From the NCBI RefSeq assembly GCF_003719295.1, contig NZ_RFLW01000001.1, positions 1,630,955-1,694,954 of the forward strand: a DNA stretch of 64,000 nucleotides, given 5' to 3'. Shown one piece after another: positions 38,569 to 47,317 of the stretch (position 1 is the first letter of the stretch; each line of letters begins with the position of its first letter). Under the pieces are notes generated by a model that was given only the letters and a program-made list of their open reading frames with translations, ran no database searches and had not been told where the DNA came from. Both the position numbers and the translations under genes were made by a program. The stretch is from Haliea alexandrii. Its GTDB lineage: Bacteria > Pseudomonadota > Gammaproteobacteria > Pseudomonadales > Halieaceae.

Positions 38569-40011
38569 ATGGGTAAACAGATGGAAGGTTCTTCGACGCT
38601 GCTGCACGTTTTTGTCAGCATTATTCTTGGCATTTTGGCCTTCGCCCTGATGGGAGCGATCAATACCTGGTGGGGCCGTAACCGCGCTGAATTGAGGCAG
38701 CGTGATCCTTTGCCCCTGTTTCAGGTCATACTCCGTTTCCTGGCGCTCACTGGTTGCAGTGTGGCGGTCATCCTGTCCGTGCGCGAACTGTTGCCCTACG
38801 AGATCGTCAGTGCGCAAGGCATGCTCAAGGCTGAACGCCTTTTTCCCATGTTGGCGATTGATCGCTATGAGGCTCGTCTGGAGGTGGCGGAAGGTCGTGT
38901 GGACATCGCGGCCCCGCTGGTGACCTACGAGCGCAAACTGGGCCCCGCGGAGGAGGCGGAGGCCCGGCTGGAGAGGGAATTGCTGGTCGAGCAATTGGCC
39001 GACCTGAAGTCGCGCCTGGCTGTTGGAGATCCGATAGATGAGTTGCAGAAGCTGTCGCAGGTGGAGAATTTGCGTGCCGCCCGCAGCCAGCAACAACAGG
39101 ATCGAAGTCGGGCGATGTGGGAGGTGGAAAGTCTGAACTTCAAGCTCGATGAACAAAAGGCGCGGGTTAGCCTGGCACGCAAGGAAGTCGACTTTGCGCA
39201 GGATGCGATCAAGAACGGCTTGGTATCGAAGATAGAGTACGATCGACGGCAAGAAACCCTGCGCATGGAGCAAGCACGTTTTGAAGAATTGAAATCACGG
39301 CTGGATTTCACCGTCGACAGCATGATCGATTTCGCACCAACCGCGAGCTCGGAGGGGCTGCAGAGACTTGATCAGGTTCTGCAGAGCGATCTCAGCGCTT
39401 ATGGAGAAGTCGCCGCCGGTGATTCGGTTCTGGTCGATTTGGAGCGCAGGCTGCGCGAACTCGACCGCGTATTATCTGGCGATTCACAGGCACCCATCAC
39501 TGTAGCCGCTCCCTGGGCGGGTTTGATTGGCTATCGCAACCCGTCCTCCGTGCTGGGCCCACGCGAGCTTATCGGTGTTCTGGTTCAATCGGACTCTCTG
39601 TTTCTCGAGGTGCTGGTGCCCGCCACACTTGCGGAGAAGATTGGCGAGGGCTCGCGAGTGCAGGTATCCAGCCAGGAGTTGGAGGAGCTGGGGGTCATTG
39701 TTGAGGGGGAAATTCGTCGGGCTGTGACGGAAAACCCGGAGCAAACCATGTTCGAGGTGCGTCTGGAGCCCCGTGCGGATCTCATTCGTGATCTCGCGCT
39801 GGGTCAAGAGGTCAAGTTGACGGTCAGTTTTCTTAATCAACCGCCACACTTCGTATACGAGGTCGTCTACTTTTTCCGCGATATCTCCTCGCGTGACGTG
39901 GCGTTGTTGTGCTCGGCGCTGTTGCTGGGCTTGATAGCCGTTTACAGGCGGCAGGAGAGGCCGGGGCGAGTATCTGAGACCGTCGCCCATGGCGCCCCGG
40001 GAGGTGTCTAG
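38569..40011 (+). CDS. HlyD-like membrane adaptor with coiled coil, exopolysaccharide export candidate
   Basis: A 480-residue protein. Two N-terminal membrane segments (about residues 10-31 and 50-68) precede a long coiled coil (about 100-255, e.g. SRAMWEVESLNFKLDEQKARV), then a lipoyl/beta-barrel-like part (TVAAPWAGLIGYRNPSSVLG, LFLEVLVPATLAEKIGEGSRVQV) and a third membrane helix near 445-462. This is the domain order of HlyD-type adaptors but with an unusual C-terminal anchor. The next gene, a GT2 synthase, follows after 1 bp. By analogy it would bridge the synthase to a TolC-type channel. ATG 38581 is an alternative start. Confidence 0.65.
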   Translation: MGKQMEGSSTLLHVFVSIILGILAFALMGAINTWWGRNRAELRQRDPLPLFQVILRFLALTGCSVAVILSVRELLPYEIVSAQGMLKAERLFPMLAIDRYEARLEVAEGRVDIAAPLVTYERKLGPAEEAEARLERELLVEQLADLKSRLAVGDPIDELQKLSQVENLRAARSQQQQDRSRAMWEVESLNFKLDEQKARVSLARKEVDFAQDAIKNGLVSKIEYDRRQETLRMEQARFEELKSRLDFTVDSMIDFAPTASSEGLQRLDQVLQSDLSAYGEVAAGDSVLVDLERRLRELDRVLSGDSQAPITVAAPWAGLIGYRNPSSVLGPRELIGVLVQSDSLFLEVLVPATLAEKIGEGSRVQVSSQELEELGVIVEGEIRRAVTENPEQTMFEVRLEPRADLIRDLALGQEVKLTVSFLNQPPHFVYEVVYFFRDISSRDVALLCSALLLGLIAVYRRQERPGRVSETVAHGAPGGV

Positions 40012-40012
40012 C

Positions 40013-41428
40013 ATGCTCGATGGACAAGTGATTTCATCCCCTGCGGTAGAGGCGGTTGGGCGGCCCGTGCATGAGCGGCGCTCACTCACCCCGCTGCTGT
40101 TGTTGGGGTATTTCCTCACCATCGGTGTGGGCTGCGCCCAGGTCTACTTTCTGGTGCGCGCCATTACAGGCGTATCGGAGTCATCTGACCTTAGCTACTG
40201 GCAGTCAGTGATTATTGCCTTCTTCTTCTTTTTCTTTTCTGTATTTTTTATCGGCCGTTACCTGGTGACCATGCTATTCGCCTTTCTGGAGGGGTCGAAG
40301 CGGGTGAATGAGTGGGTGGTGCCCGAGACTGGTGCGCCTCTGGTGAGCATTATTATTCCTGCCTACAACGAAGCTGACAACATTGTTCCTACGATCGTGT
40401 CGGCACTTGCTGTCGACTATCCTGCGCTGGAAATCATAGTGATCGACGATGGTTCGACGGATGAAACCCTGCAACGGGCGCGAGATTGGGTGGCCGGCCA
40501 ATCCGTGAACGTACAGGTTGTGTCACAAGCCAACGCCGGGAAAGCGGCAGCGCTCAACTATGGCTATCGATTGGCAAGAGGTGAATACATCCTCAGTATG
40601 GACGCGGACAGTGAGTTGGATGAGCACAGTGTAAAGCGGTTGGTTGCTCGAATTTGTGAGTCGGGCGCTGCGGCGGTTGCCGGGCAGGTGTTGATCAAGA
40701 ATACCCGCAGCATGCTCTCCTATCTGCAGCAACTGGAATATGTGTTGATGAATGGCACCGGTCGCTTGTTTCAGAGTTTTTTTTCCGCCGTGTTGGTGGC
40801 GCCTGGCCCTATTACGTTGTTCAGTCGCAGTGCTCTGGAGCGCACTATGGAGTTTCGTGCCACGCTTGGCTTTCCCGGTGCTGCACTCGTTTCCGGGCCT
40901 TGGGAAACATCCACATTTGCGGAAGATGCCAAGCTCTCGATGACGATGCTGGCGAGCGGTGAGAACTGTGTATTCGAACCCAGTGCAGTTTGCCTTACAC
41001 AGGCTCCGACAGGGCTGAGTAGTCTGCTCAACCAGCGCTATCGCTGGATTCGCGGCAACCTGCAGGCAGTCAAGAGCACATGGGCGTTGTGGACGCGCGC
41101 ATCGAGTCGCCGCCCCGGTCTGGGCTTGTGGCTGGTCTGGTTCATCATAGAATCACTGCTCTGGCCGCTGGTGGATGTGTTCGGCGCTATCGTCATTGTT
41201 TTGGTGCTGGCCAATACGAGTGCGTTCAATGAAGGGTTCCTCTGGTATCTCGCGTTGATGAGTGCTGATGTGGCGGCAGCGCTATTCGCTGCGACTGCCT
41301 GTCAGGCACGGCGTCGCCTCGCGTTGCTGGTGCCATTCTATCGCCTGGGTTACGGCCTGGTACTCGAGTGTGTCGCGTTGATATCCATCATAGATGAAAG
41401 TCGCCGCAGCAAAATGACATGGAGCTAG
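40013..41428 (+). CDS. Processive GT2 polysaccharide synthase, chitin/poly-GlcNAc synthase-like
   Basis: A 471-residue inner-membrane glycosyltransferase. Two N-terminal helices (about 25-48 and 65-92), a cytoplasmic GT-A domain (about 105-345) and three to four C-terminal helices match NodC, HasA and PgaC enzymes. All processive-synthase motifs are seen: DDGS at 145-148, DADS at 197-200, FAED at 302-305 and QRYRW at 341-345. Such enzymes polymerise and extrude beta-linked hexose or GlcNAc chains. No PilZ domain is present. GGAGGTG precedes ATG 40013. The neighbouring GH18 and chitin-binding LPMO genes suggest a GlcNAc-containing product (inference). Confidence 0.82.
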   Translation: MLDGQVISSPAVEAVGRPVHERRSLTPLLLLGYFLTIGVGCAQVYFLVRAITGVSESSDLSYWQSVIIAFFFFFFSVFFIGRYLVTMLFAFLEGSKRVNEWVVPETGAPLVSIIIPAYNEADNIVPTIVSALAVDYPALEIIVIDDGSTDETLQRARDWVAGQSVNVQVVSQANAGKAAALNYGYRLARGEYILSMDADSELDEHSVKRLVARICESGAAAVAGQVLIKNTRSMLSYLQQLEYVLMNGTGRLFQSFFSAVLVAPGPITLFSRSALERTMEFRATLGFPGAALVSGPWETSTFAEDAKLSMTMLASGENCVFEPSAVCLTQAPTGLSSLLNQRYRWIRGNLQAVKSTWALWTRASSRRPGLGLWLVWFIIESLLWPLVDVFGAIVIVLVLANTSAFNEGFLWYLALMSADVAAALFAATACQARRRLALLVPFYRLGYGLVLECVALISIIDESRRSKMTWS

Positions 41429-42351
41429 GGAGGTCCGCTGCGCTTTGTGTGGCGCTTCTGTGCCTGCCGACAGGACAGGCCTTGGCCCAGCATTTTGTGT
41501 CCTACTGGCCGCATTATCGCGGCATTGATATTCAGGCGGTGCCCGCATTGACTCATCTTCTCTATGCGTTCGCAGAGGTTGATGAAAACGCCGAAGTACG
41601 GCTGCCTGAGGATTTATCGGTGCTGAAGGCGGTTCGTGGTGCCGCGTGGCGCTCCGCTGCCCGACCGGGGCTGCTGGTAGGTGGTTGGAACGGTGGCGAC
41701 GATGCGCATCTGACACGCGCTATGGCGTCCGCGGGTGGCCGCGCGCATCTGGTTGCCTCGCTTGTTGCGGTGCTCAAGCGTCACGCGCTGTCAGCCGTCG
41801 AGATTGACTGGGAATATCCCGACAACCGTCAAGAGGGGCTTCAGCTGCTGGCTTTTCTCACTCAGTTGCGTGGTGAGGTGAGCGGCTTGGATGTGTCGAT
41901 CGGTCTGTCCGTTCCCGCGCTGGGTCCGCATGCGGATGTGATTCCAGGCGAGGTGTTTGATCATATCGATGTGCTGAGTATTATGGCCTATGACAATAGC
42001 GGTGGCCTGCATTCAAGTCGCACGTTTTTTCAGGACAGTCTGGAATACTGGTTGGCCCGGGGTGCGCCAGCACGGAAGATTGCTATGGGTATCCCGGCCT
42101 ATTCACGGCCTCAGCCACAGAGTTATGCGGAGCTCGTTGCAGCCGATGCCCGGAACGCCTGGCGGGACACTGACGGAACGTCCAACTGGAACGGCTTGCC
42201 GACTGTCCGGTGGAAGGCAGATATGGCCCTGCGACAGGGCACCGGGATAATGCTGTGGGAGCTTGGGCAAGATGCGCCCGAACCCGTGTCGATTGCTCAC
42301 GAGTTGTCACGCACTTTGTGGGAGTTCATGGGAGACGAAGTCAGGGACTGA
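41419..42351 (+). CDS. Secreted GH18-like protein with altered catalytic motif
   Basis: A 310-residue protein with a signal peptide ending near GQALA (residue 23). The TIM-barrel landmarks of family 18 are present: LLVGGWNGG (strand 3), LSIMAYDNSGG (strand 6) and IMLWELGQDA (strand 8). The catalytic strand reads SAVEIDWE at 125-132, where DxxDxDxE is expected: the proton-donor E132 and D130 are kept, but the first two aspartates are Ser and Glu. It could be a weak hydrolase, a transglycosidase or a binding protein. It overlaps the GT2 synthase gene by 10 bp, so it probably works on that product in the periplasm. Confidence 0.8.
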   Translation: MELGRSAALCVALLCLPTGQALAQHFVSYWPHYRGIDIQAVPALTHLLYAFAEVDENAEVRLPEDLSVLKAVRGAAWRSAARPGLLVGGWNGGDDAHLTRAMASAGGRAHLVASLVAVLKRHALSAVEIDWEYPDNRQEGLQLLAFLTQLRGEVSGLDVSIGLSVPALGPHADVIPGEVFDHIDVLSIMAYDNSGGLHSSRTFFQDSLEYWLARGAPARKIAMGIPAYSRPQPQSYAELVAADARNAWRDTDGTSNWNGLPTVRWKADMALRQGTGIMLWELGQDAPEPVSIAHELSRTLWEFMGDEVRD

Positions 42352-42847
42352 CCATGGGAACCCCGAGCAGGGCGTCGTCGGGGATGGGTTCGCCGCGTCC
42401 CGCCATTTCGCGTAGCACCAGTGCACGGGATTGATTCAGGGACGAGCGTGCGGCGAGGCTGTCGAGCTGCTGGAGATCCAGTAACTTGCAGCTGGCGACA
42501 TTCGCGTTTAACCAGCTCAGCAACACCTGTTCTCGGTCGTAGATGAATGATTCAGCGACGATCAACGCCCGAGCGGCGTCGACATTGCAGCCGAGAGTGG
42601 GGGTTACCGTGACACCCGCATCACTCTCCAATTCGGCGATGCGTAGCCGCAATTGGCTGATTTCTGCATCACGCGCACTGAGTTGGCGCACCATCAGATC
42701 AAACGCCGCCTGCAACTCGGCATTTTCCTGTGCCAGTGCTGCGGTGGCGTATACATGGGACGAATGGCTCAGGTATGTCAGCAGTAGTATGGCAAGCAGG
42801 CGAGGGCGCAATCGTCGGTAGCGTTTTGATAGTGGCGTAAAAATCAT
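42341..42847 (-). CDS. Exported coiled-coil protein of unknown function
   Basis: A 168-residue protein with an N-terminal signal peptide or anchor (RPRLLAILLLTYLSHSSHVYA), a heptad-rich helix (about 40-75: ENAELQAAFDLMVRQLSARDAEI then RLRIAELESD, read in parts) and a C-terminal helical part with two cysteines. I do not recognise a family. ATG 42847 overlaps the LPMO stop (ATGA), with GGAG eight bases upstream; ATG 42853 is the alternative. Its tail overlaps the convergent GH18 gene by 11 bp. Coupling to the LPMO suggests a role in the same export or processing complex. Confidence 0.65.
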   Translation of the reverse strand: MIFTPLSKRYRRLRPRLLAILLLTYLSHSSHVYATAALAQENAELQAAFDLMVRQLSARDAEISQLRLRIAELESDAGVTVTPTLGCNVDAARALIVAESFIYDREQVLLSWLNANVASCKLLDLQQLDSLAARSSLNQSRALVLREMAGRGEPIPDDALLGVPMVSP

Positions 42848-44457
42848 TGGCATTCTCCATTACCGAGCTGTACCCAGCCAGTTTGCAGTGAGGGTGGGCT
42901 GCCGCGGTTCCACCATTTATTTCGCCAAGTGTTGCTGCGGTAGATGACGATATCGCCCGCGAGGTAGGTTTTCTTCATGGACCACGGCGTGGCGGCTCCC
43001 ATAGCAGTCGGTGTCACGGTCTGCCACGCGTCACTGGATACAGGCAGTTCGCCCTGAGACCACCATCTTGCCTGGTAGGCTGCTCCCCGATACTGAACCT
43101 GATCGCCTGCCCAATACGTTGCGCTTGCCTGCCAGTCCGGTGCGGGCCCTGGAAGGGGCTCGCTGCTATGACAGCTGGGCTGCGCGTATTGCTTCTCCGA
43201 GTCCTCCACCACCGAAAACATCCAGGGGTTCGCCGTGCTGCTGGCCAGTTGTTGGTCGCTGATGAGCGTCAGTTGATAGGGTCCGGGTGCCACGCCAACC
43301 AATGACAGCGTGATCGTTTGCGTCGGGGTGCTCTGTACAACCTCGCGGCGCATAATTTCGCCGGCATTCAGGTTGCTCACAACCAGGTTCCCCCGGCTGC
43401 CTGGCTCACCACTGATCACAATGTCGGCGGTGCCCGTGCCCTGTCGCGTGGTGATCGTGCTGGGAGCCGACACCAGCTCTATTGCACTCTGCTGCACCGT
43501 CTGCGGCGCGCGTACAAGCTGCATTTCAGCTCGCACGATTCGACTGTTGCGTGGCGCCCACACTGGGTTCACCCCCAGCTGGGGGCGCGCTGTGCCGTCT
43601 GCATTGAGGGTGCCCGCGCGAAGGTCGAGATTGCTGTCATTGATGCGTGCTGCAAACAGGCGTGGCCACGCTCTGACGTCGCCTTGGGCTGCCTCCGTGA
43701 TCATCAGGGTCGGCAGATTGCCAGGCAGCTCCCCCGTTGCGTCAAACAAGCGCAGCGTTATGCTGTCGCCCACCCGCAGTGTGCCGATTGGGTTGATAGC
43801 GCCAATTTCGGTCCATGGTGGCGATAAGGAGGGCGCAGGCGCAACATCGTTATGGCCGCTTTGCGCCGCAGTGAAATCAGCGTCGATGACATTGTAAAAG
43901 GCCGCGCCGGTGTCCCCCACGTTCCAGACGCCGAGTATCACATGATAGCCGCTACGTGTCGGGACATCGCAGTCGTGAGTGAGCTGCTCGGCGGGCCGCT
44001 GCATCTCGCCTGAGTAGCTGCAGAACGCCGCAGGCTCGAACGACGCCCGAGTCAATGGCGTGTTCGGATCCCAGTTGGTTCGTGTGATGTAATAGCGCCA
44101 GCCTTCGGTCACGTGAGGCGCGGTAAATCGCCAGGTGAACCGTTGCAGGCCGGCCTGCATGGGTTGCCTTCGCCAGCGCGTAAGGCTCTGTTCGTTGAGC
44201 GGCGCCCAATTGCTGCTACCGGCTGCGGCGATGCTGCCATCAGCAGGGCCGGATTGTGGCCAGCCATCAGGTCCCTCGAGGCTCTGGGGCTCCCAGTAAA
44301 TGGCGCCACAATCCACGTTTTGACTCAGCTTGCAGGCATAGCCGCGTGCAGGAGGGTTTTCAATGTAACCATGCCCGTAGCAGTGGCCGGTACCCAGCGT
44401 GGCGGAGAGCAGTAAAAGCGCGGTCATTGACGCTGTGGTGCGCGGTATATTTTTCAT
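42844..44457 (-). CDS. AA10 lytic polysaccharide monooxygenase with chitin-binding modules (GbpA-like)
   Basis: A 537-residue secreted copper enzyme. The signal peptide ends at G28, leaving His29 (HGYIENPPARGYACK) as the mature N-terminus; with H115 in TAPHVTEGW it forms the histidine brace that binds copper. AAFYNVIDADF marks the end of the catalytic domain (about residue 197). A GbpA-2-like module follows, then two CBM5/12 chitin-binding modules (about 440-485 with WQASATYWAGDQV and 490-535 with MKKTYLAGDIVIY). The family oxidatively cleaves chitin or cellulose. It lies 42 bp after the TolC-family gene, which is unusual for a chitin-utilisation LPMO. Confidence 0.9.
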   Translation of the reverse strand: MKNIPRTTASMTALLLLSATLGTGHCYGHGYIENPPARGYACKLSQNVDCGAIYWEPQSLEGPDGWPQSGPADGSIAAAGSSNWAPLNEQSLTRWRRQPMQAGLQRFTWRFTAPHVTEGWRYYITRTNWDPNTPLTRASFEPAAFCSYSGEMQRPAEQLTHDCDVPTRSGYHVILGVWNVGDTGAAFYNVIDADFTAAQSGHNDVAPAPSLSPPWTEIGAINPIGTLRVGDSITLRLFDATGELPGNLPTLMITEAAQGDVRAWPRLFAARINDSNLDLRAGTLNADGTARPQLGVNPVWAPRNSRIVRAEMQLVRAPQTVQQSAIELVSAPSTITTRQGTGTADIVISGEPGSRGNLVVSNLNAGEIMRREVVQSTPTQTITLSLVGVAPGPYQLTLISDQQLASSTANPWMFSVVEDSEKQYAQPSCHSSEPLPGPAPDWQASATYWAGDQVQYRGAAYQARWWSQGELPVSSDAWQTVTPTAMGAATPWSMKKTYLAGDIVIYRSNTWRNKWWNRGSPPSLQTGWVQLGNGECQ

Positions 44458-44499
44458 GGTTGTTTCCGGCCGTATTAATCGCAGTGTGTAGATCGGTTG

Positions 44500-45918
44500 C
44501 TAGCGCACGCTGCGCTGGTTGGATTGCTGGTTGCTGGGAGGCTGCAGAAACGCGTCAAGACGATACAGGTCGCCCGGGCGCAGCCGGGCACCTGTGGCTC
44601 TCAAGCGGAAAGAGTTTTCAATGTAGTCGTAGCGGCTGTTCGCGTAGTCGCGTTCTGCGGAAAAGAGTGTGTTCTGCGCACTGAGCACATCAATGATGTT
44701 GCGTGTGCCGATGTTGTAGCCTGCCTCAGCCGCATCGAATGCAGCCTTGGCGGAAAGGATCGCCTGACGACGTGCCTCAATGCGTGACAAATCACTCTTT
44801 ACTTTCAGAAACAGCTGCCGTGCCTGAGTCATAACGGCGCGCTGGGTTTCGCTCACCAGATCCCGGCTTGCTTGATATTGGTGCTCGGCGCGACGCCTGT
44901 TCGCTGATGTTGCGCCCCCCTCGTACAGCGGGATTTCCAGTCGCAATTCCAGCCCCAGAGTATCCGAATCCTGATCGGGTGAGAGCACAAAGGGGCTTTC
45001 GATGTTGCTATCAAGCGTGCCGCTGGTGTCGAGGTTGGCGGCAAAGACGCCCAACGTCAGCTTTGGTGCATGCGCCCATGAAGCAGCCTTGCGCTTGTCT
45101 TGTGCCGCGGCCTCGGTATGGCGTGCCGCAAGCAATAGCAGATTATCTCCTGCGGCGGCCTCCGCCCACGCAGTGACGTTGTCAGGTTCTGGTCCGGTAG
45201 CGAGAAAATCCTCGCGTAATATATTGATAACCGAATGCGTCTCTCCGGTAAGGTTGGAGAGCGCTTCGAGGGCCACCTCAACCTGGTTGGACTCCTCTAT
45301 GGTACGCACTACCGCCAGATCGAAGGCCGATTGAGACTCGGCCACATCCGTGACTGGAATCAGCCCCGTCTCGAAGCGTTTGCGGGTTTGCTCCAGTTGC
45401 TGGCCGAAGGCGCGCTCCTGGGCGCGCGCCGCCGCCAGATTGTCCTGGGCTCTGAGCACGTCGAGATAGGCGCTCACCACGCGCAAGAGTAGTTCCTGAC
45501 CCGCATTGGCAAAAATGGATTCGGCTGCCAGTGCCTTGGACTTGCCCTGTTGGTAGCCGTACCAGGCGGGTGCATCAAACAAGGGCTGGTCCAGGCGTGC
45601 AATCCAGCCCCGATCATCCGTATCCCGCTCAAGGCCCATATCTGTTTCCAGTAGTCCGCCGTTCCCGGTCGTGATCAGTTGTCGCGTGGTGCTGTCCTCG
45701 TTAACCGAGCGCAGCAGGTAGTCGGCGGTGATTTTGGGCAGGAGTTCGCTGCGGGCGATCGTCGGCAGCTCCAGGTCGGCGTGGTAGGTGGCGATTGCGC
45801 GCTGGAATTGATAGTCGTTTTCCAGGGCGAGTTCATACACTCTGCCCAGAGATTCGGCGTGCGTCGCTGTTGGCATGGCCGATAGTAGAAGTAGGAGTGC
45901 GGTGATGTTGAGCTTCAT
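44500..45918 (-). CDS. TolC family outer-membrane channel
   Basis: A 472-residue outer-membrane efflux/secretion channel. A signal peptide (residues 1-19, ending ATHAES) precedes two repeated OEP halves with long helices: ARDNLAAA-like RAQDNLAAARAQERAF, RFETGLIPVTDVAESQSAFD in the first half and YNIGTRNIIDVLSAQNTLFSAERDYANSRYDYI (read in parts) in the second. The conserved GT/V-x-D-V turns identify TolC/AprF-type proteins. It heads an operon with the LPMO and the coiled-coil gene and could pair with the convergent HlyD-like adaptor to form a trans-envelope conduit. Start ATG 45918 gives the signal peptide. Confidence 0.9.
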   Translation of the reverse strand: MKLNITALLLLLSAMPTATHAESLGRVYELALENDYQFQRAIATYHADLELPTIARSELLPKITADYLLRSVNEDSTTRQLITTGNGGLLETDMGLERDTDDRGWIARLDQPLFDAPAWYGYQQGKSKALAAESIFANAGQELLLRVVSAYLDVLRAQDNLAAARAQERAFGQQLEQTRKRFETGLIPVTDVAESQSAFDLAVVRTIEESNQVEVALEALSNLTGETHSVINILREDFLATGPEPDNVTAWAEAAAGDNLLLLAARHTEAAAQDKRKAASWAHAPKLTLGVFAANLDTSGTLDSNIESPFVLSPDQDSDTLGLELRLEIPLYEGGATSANRRRAEHQYQASRDLVSETQRAVMTQARQLFLKVKSDLSRIEARRQAILSAKAAFDAAEAGYNIGTRNIIDVLSAQNTLFSAERDYANSRYDYIENSFRLRATGARLRPGDLYRLDAFLQPPSNQQSNQRSVR

Positions 45919-46075
45919 GTCGGTATCCCGGTAGCGCTGGTGTGGTGAGCAGGAGCGCTGCGTTATAACACGGGCACGACACACTGTAGTCCCGGGGTAC
46001 GCGTTTTGTGATCTGTATCGCGATTAGCAGCCTTTTATTTGTTTTTTAGAAGATTTTCGATGCAAATGTAAGTAG

Positions 46076-46093
46076 ATAGATACAAATAGATAC
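46076..46093. repeat. Direct repeat upstream of the TolC operon
   Basis: ATAGATAC occurs at 46076-46083 and again at 46086-46093, spaced exactly 10 bp, with a partial third copy just before (GTAGATAG at 46072-46079). It lies in an AT-rich part of the 205-bp gap between the kbl stop and the TolC-family start. Spacing of one helical turn suggests binding of a regulator to one DNA face (inference). No further gene is seen in this gap. Confidence 0.5.
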
Positions 46094-46123
46094 GATATGT
46101 TGCAATTGGCCGTTGCGGAGTAC

Positions 46124-47311
46124 TTATCCTGCGGCGCGTCTGCGTGCCTCACCGAAGGCGTCCAGGGCAAAATCGATATCGTGTGTTTGCAGCGCCGCTG
46201 ACATTTGTGTGCGAATCCGTGCTTTGCCTTTGGGCACTACCGGGAATGAGAATGCCACGACATAGACACCGTGTTCGAGAACGACTTCGGCAAACCGTGC
46301 GGCGACGGCGGCTTCGTGCAACATGACCGGTACAATTGGGTGTTTCCCCGGCAACAGCTCAAAGCCCAGTGTTTCGAGTCCCTCCCGAAAACGGGCCGTA
46401 TTCTCGATCAGCTGCCGCCGCAGGCCCGGTTCGGATTCCACCAGATCCAGTGCCTTGATTGCGCCGGCGACGACCGGTGGGGCGACCGTGTTGGAGAAAA
46501 GATAGGGGCGCGAGCGCTGACGCAGGAGGTCCACCACTTCCTGTCGCGCGGCAGTGTAGCCGCCGCTGGCGCCACCGAGGGCTTTGCCCAGGGTGCCAGT
46601 GATGATGTCCACGCGGTCCATGCAGCCGCGGTATTCGTGTGTGCCTTTGCCGTTGGCGCCGAGAAAGCCGGTCGCGTGGCAGTCGTCGAAGTGCACCAGC
46701 GCGCCGTAGCGCTCGGCCAGATCGCAGATCTCATCCAGGCGCGCGATATAGCCGTCCATGGAAAACACACCGTCGGTGGTGATCAACTTGAAGCGGGCAC
46801 CGGCGGCGTCTGCTGCCTGTAGCTGTGCTTCCAGGTCGCTCATGTCGTTGTTGCGGTAGCGGAAGCGCTGTGCCTTGCACAGGCGTATGCCGTCGATGAT
46901 GCTGGCATGGTTGAGTTCATCGGAGATCACCGCATCCTCTGCGCCGAGGAGCGTTTCGAACAGGCCGCCATTGGCGTCGAAACAGGAAGGGTAGAGGATG
47001 GTGTCGTCCATACCGAGAAATTCAGACAGTCTTTGTTCCAGCTGTTTGTGCAGGGTTTGTGTGCCGCAGATGAAACGCACGGAAGCCATGCCATAGCCCC
47101 ACTCGCGCAGGCCCTCGGCCGCGGCGGCATTCACGGCGGGGTGCTGCGCCAGCCCCAGATAGTTGTTGGCGCAGAGGTTCAGCACCTCCCGCTCTGCCAC
47201 ACCCACGTGCGCGCCCTGGGGCGTTGTGATGAGGCGCTCGTGTTTGGTCAGCCCCGCGGACTCGATATCGGCCAGCTGGCCGGCCAGGTGTTCCCGAAAT
47301 GCGCTGTACAT
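46124..47311 (-). CDS. kbl: 2-amino-3-ketobutyrate coenzyme A ligase
   Basis: A 395-residue PLP enzyme of the alpha-oxoamine synthase family; it cleaves 2-amino-3-ketobutyrate with CoA into glycine and acetyl-CoA. Landmarks are [42 protein letters not shown] and the PLP-lysine segment [13 protein letters not shown]. It follows tdh by 6 bp, completing the two-step threonine degradation pathway. Confidence 0.96.
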   Translation of the reverse strand: MYSAFREHLAGQLADIESAGLTKHERLITTPQGAHVGVAEREVLNLCANNYLGLAQHPAVNAAAAEGLREWGYGMASVRFICGTQTLHKQLEQRLSEFLGMDDTILYPSCFDANGGLFETLLGAEDAVISDELNHASIIDGIRLCKAQRFRYRNNDMSDLEAQLQAADAAGARFKLITTDGVFSMDGYIARLDEICDLAERYGALVHFDDCHATGFLGANGKGTHEYRGCMDRVDIITGTLGKALGGASGGYTAARQEVVDLLRQRSRPYLFSNTVAPPVVAGAIKALDLVESEPGLRRQLIENTARFREGLETLGFELLPGKHPIVPVMLHEAAVAARFAEVVLEHGVYVVAFSFPVVPKGKARIRTQMSAALQTHDIDFALDAFGEARRRAAG

Positions 47312-47317
47312 GGTGGT

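Noticed and set aside
38452-39273. Minus-strand frame of 273 codons
   Set aside because: Antisense to the HlyD-like gene; no signal, domain or ribosome site.
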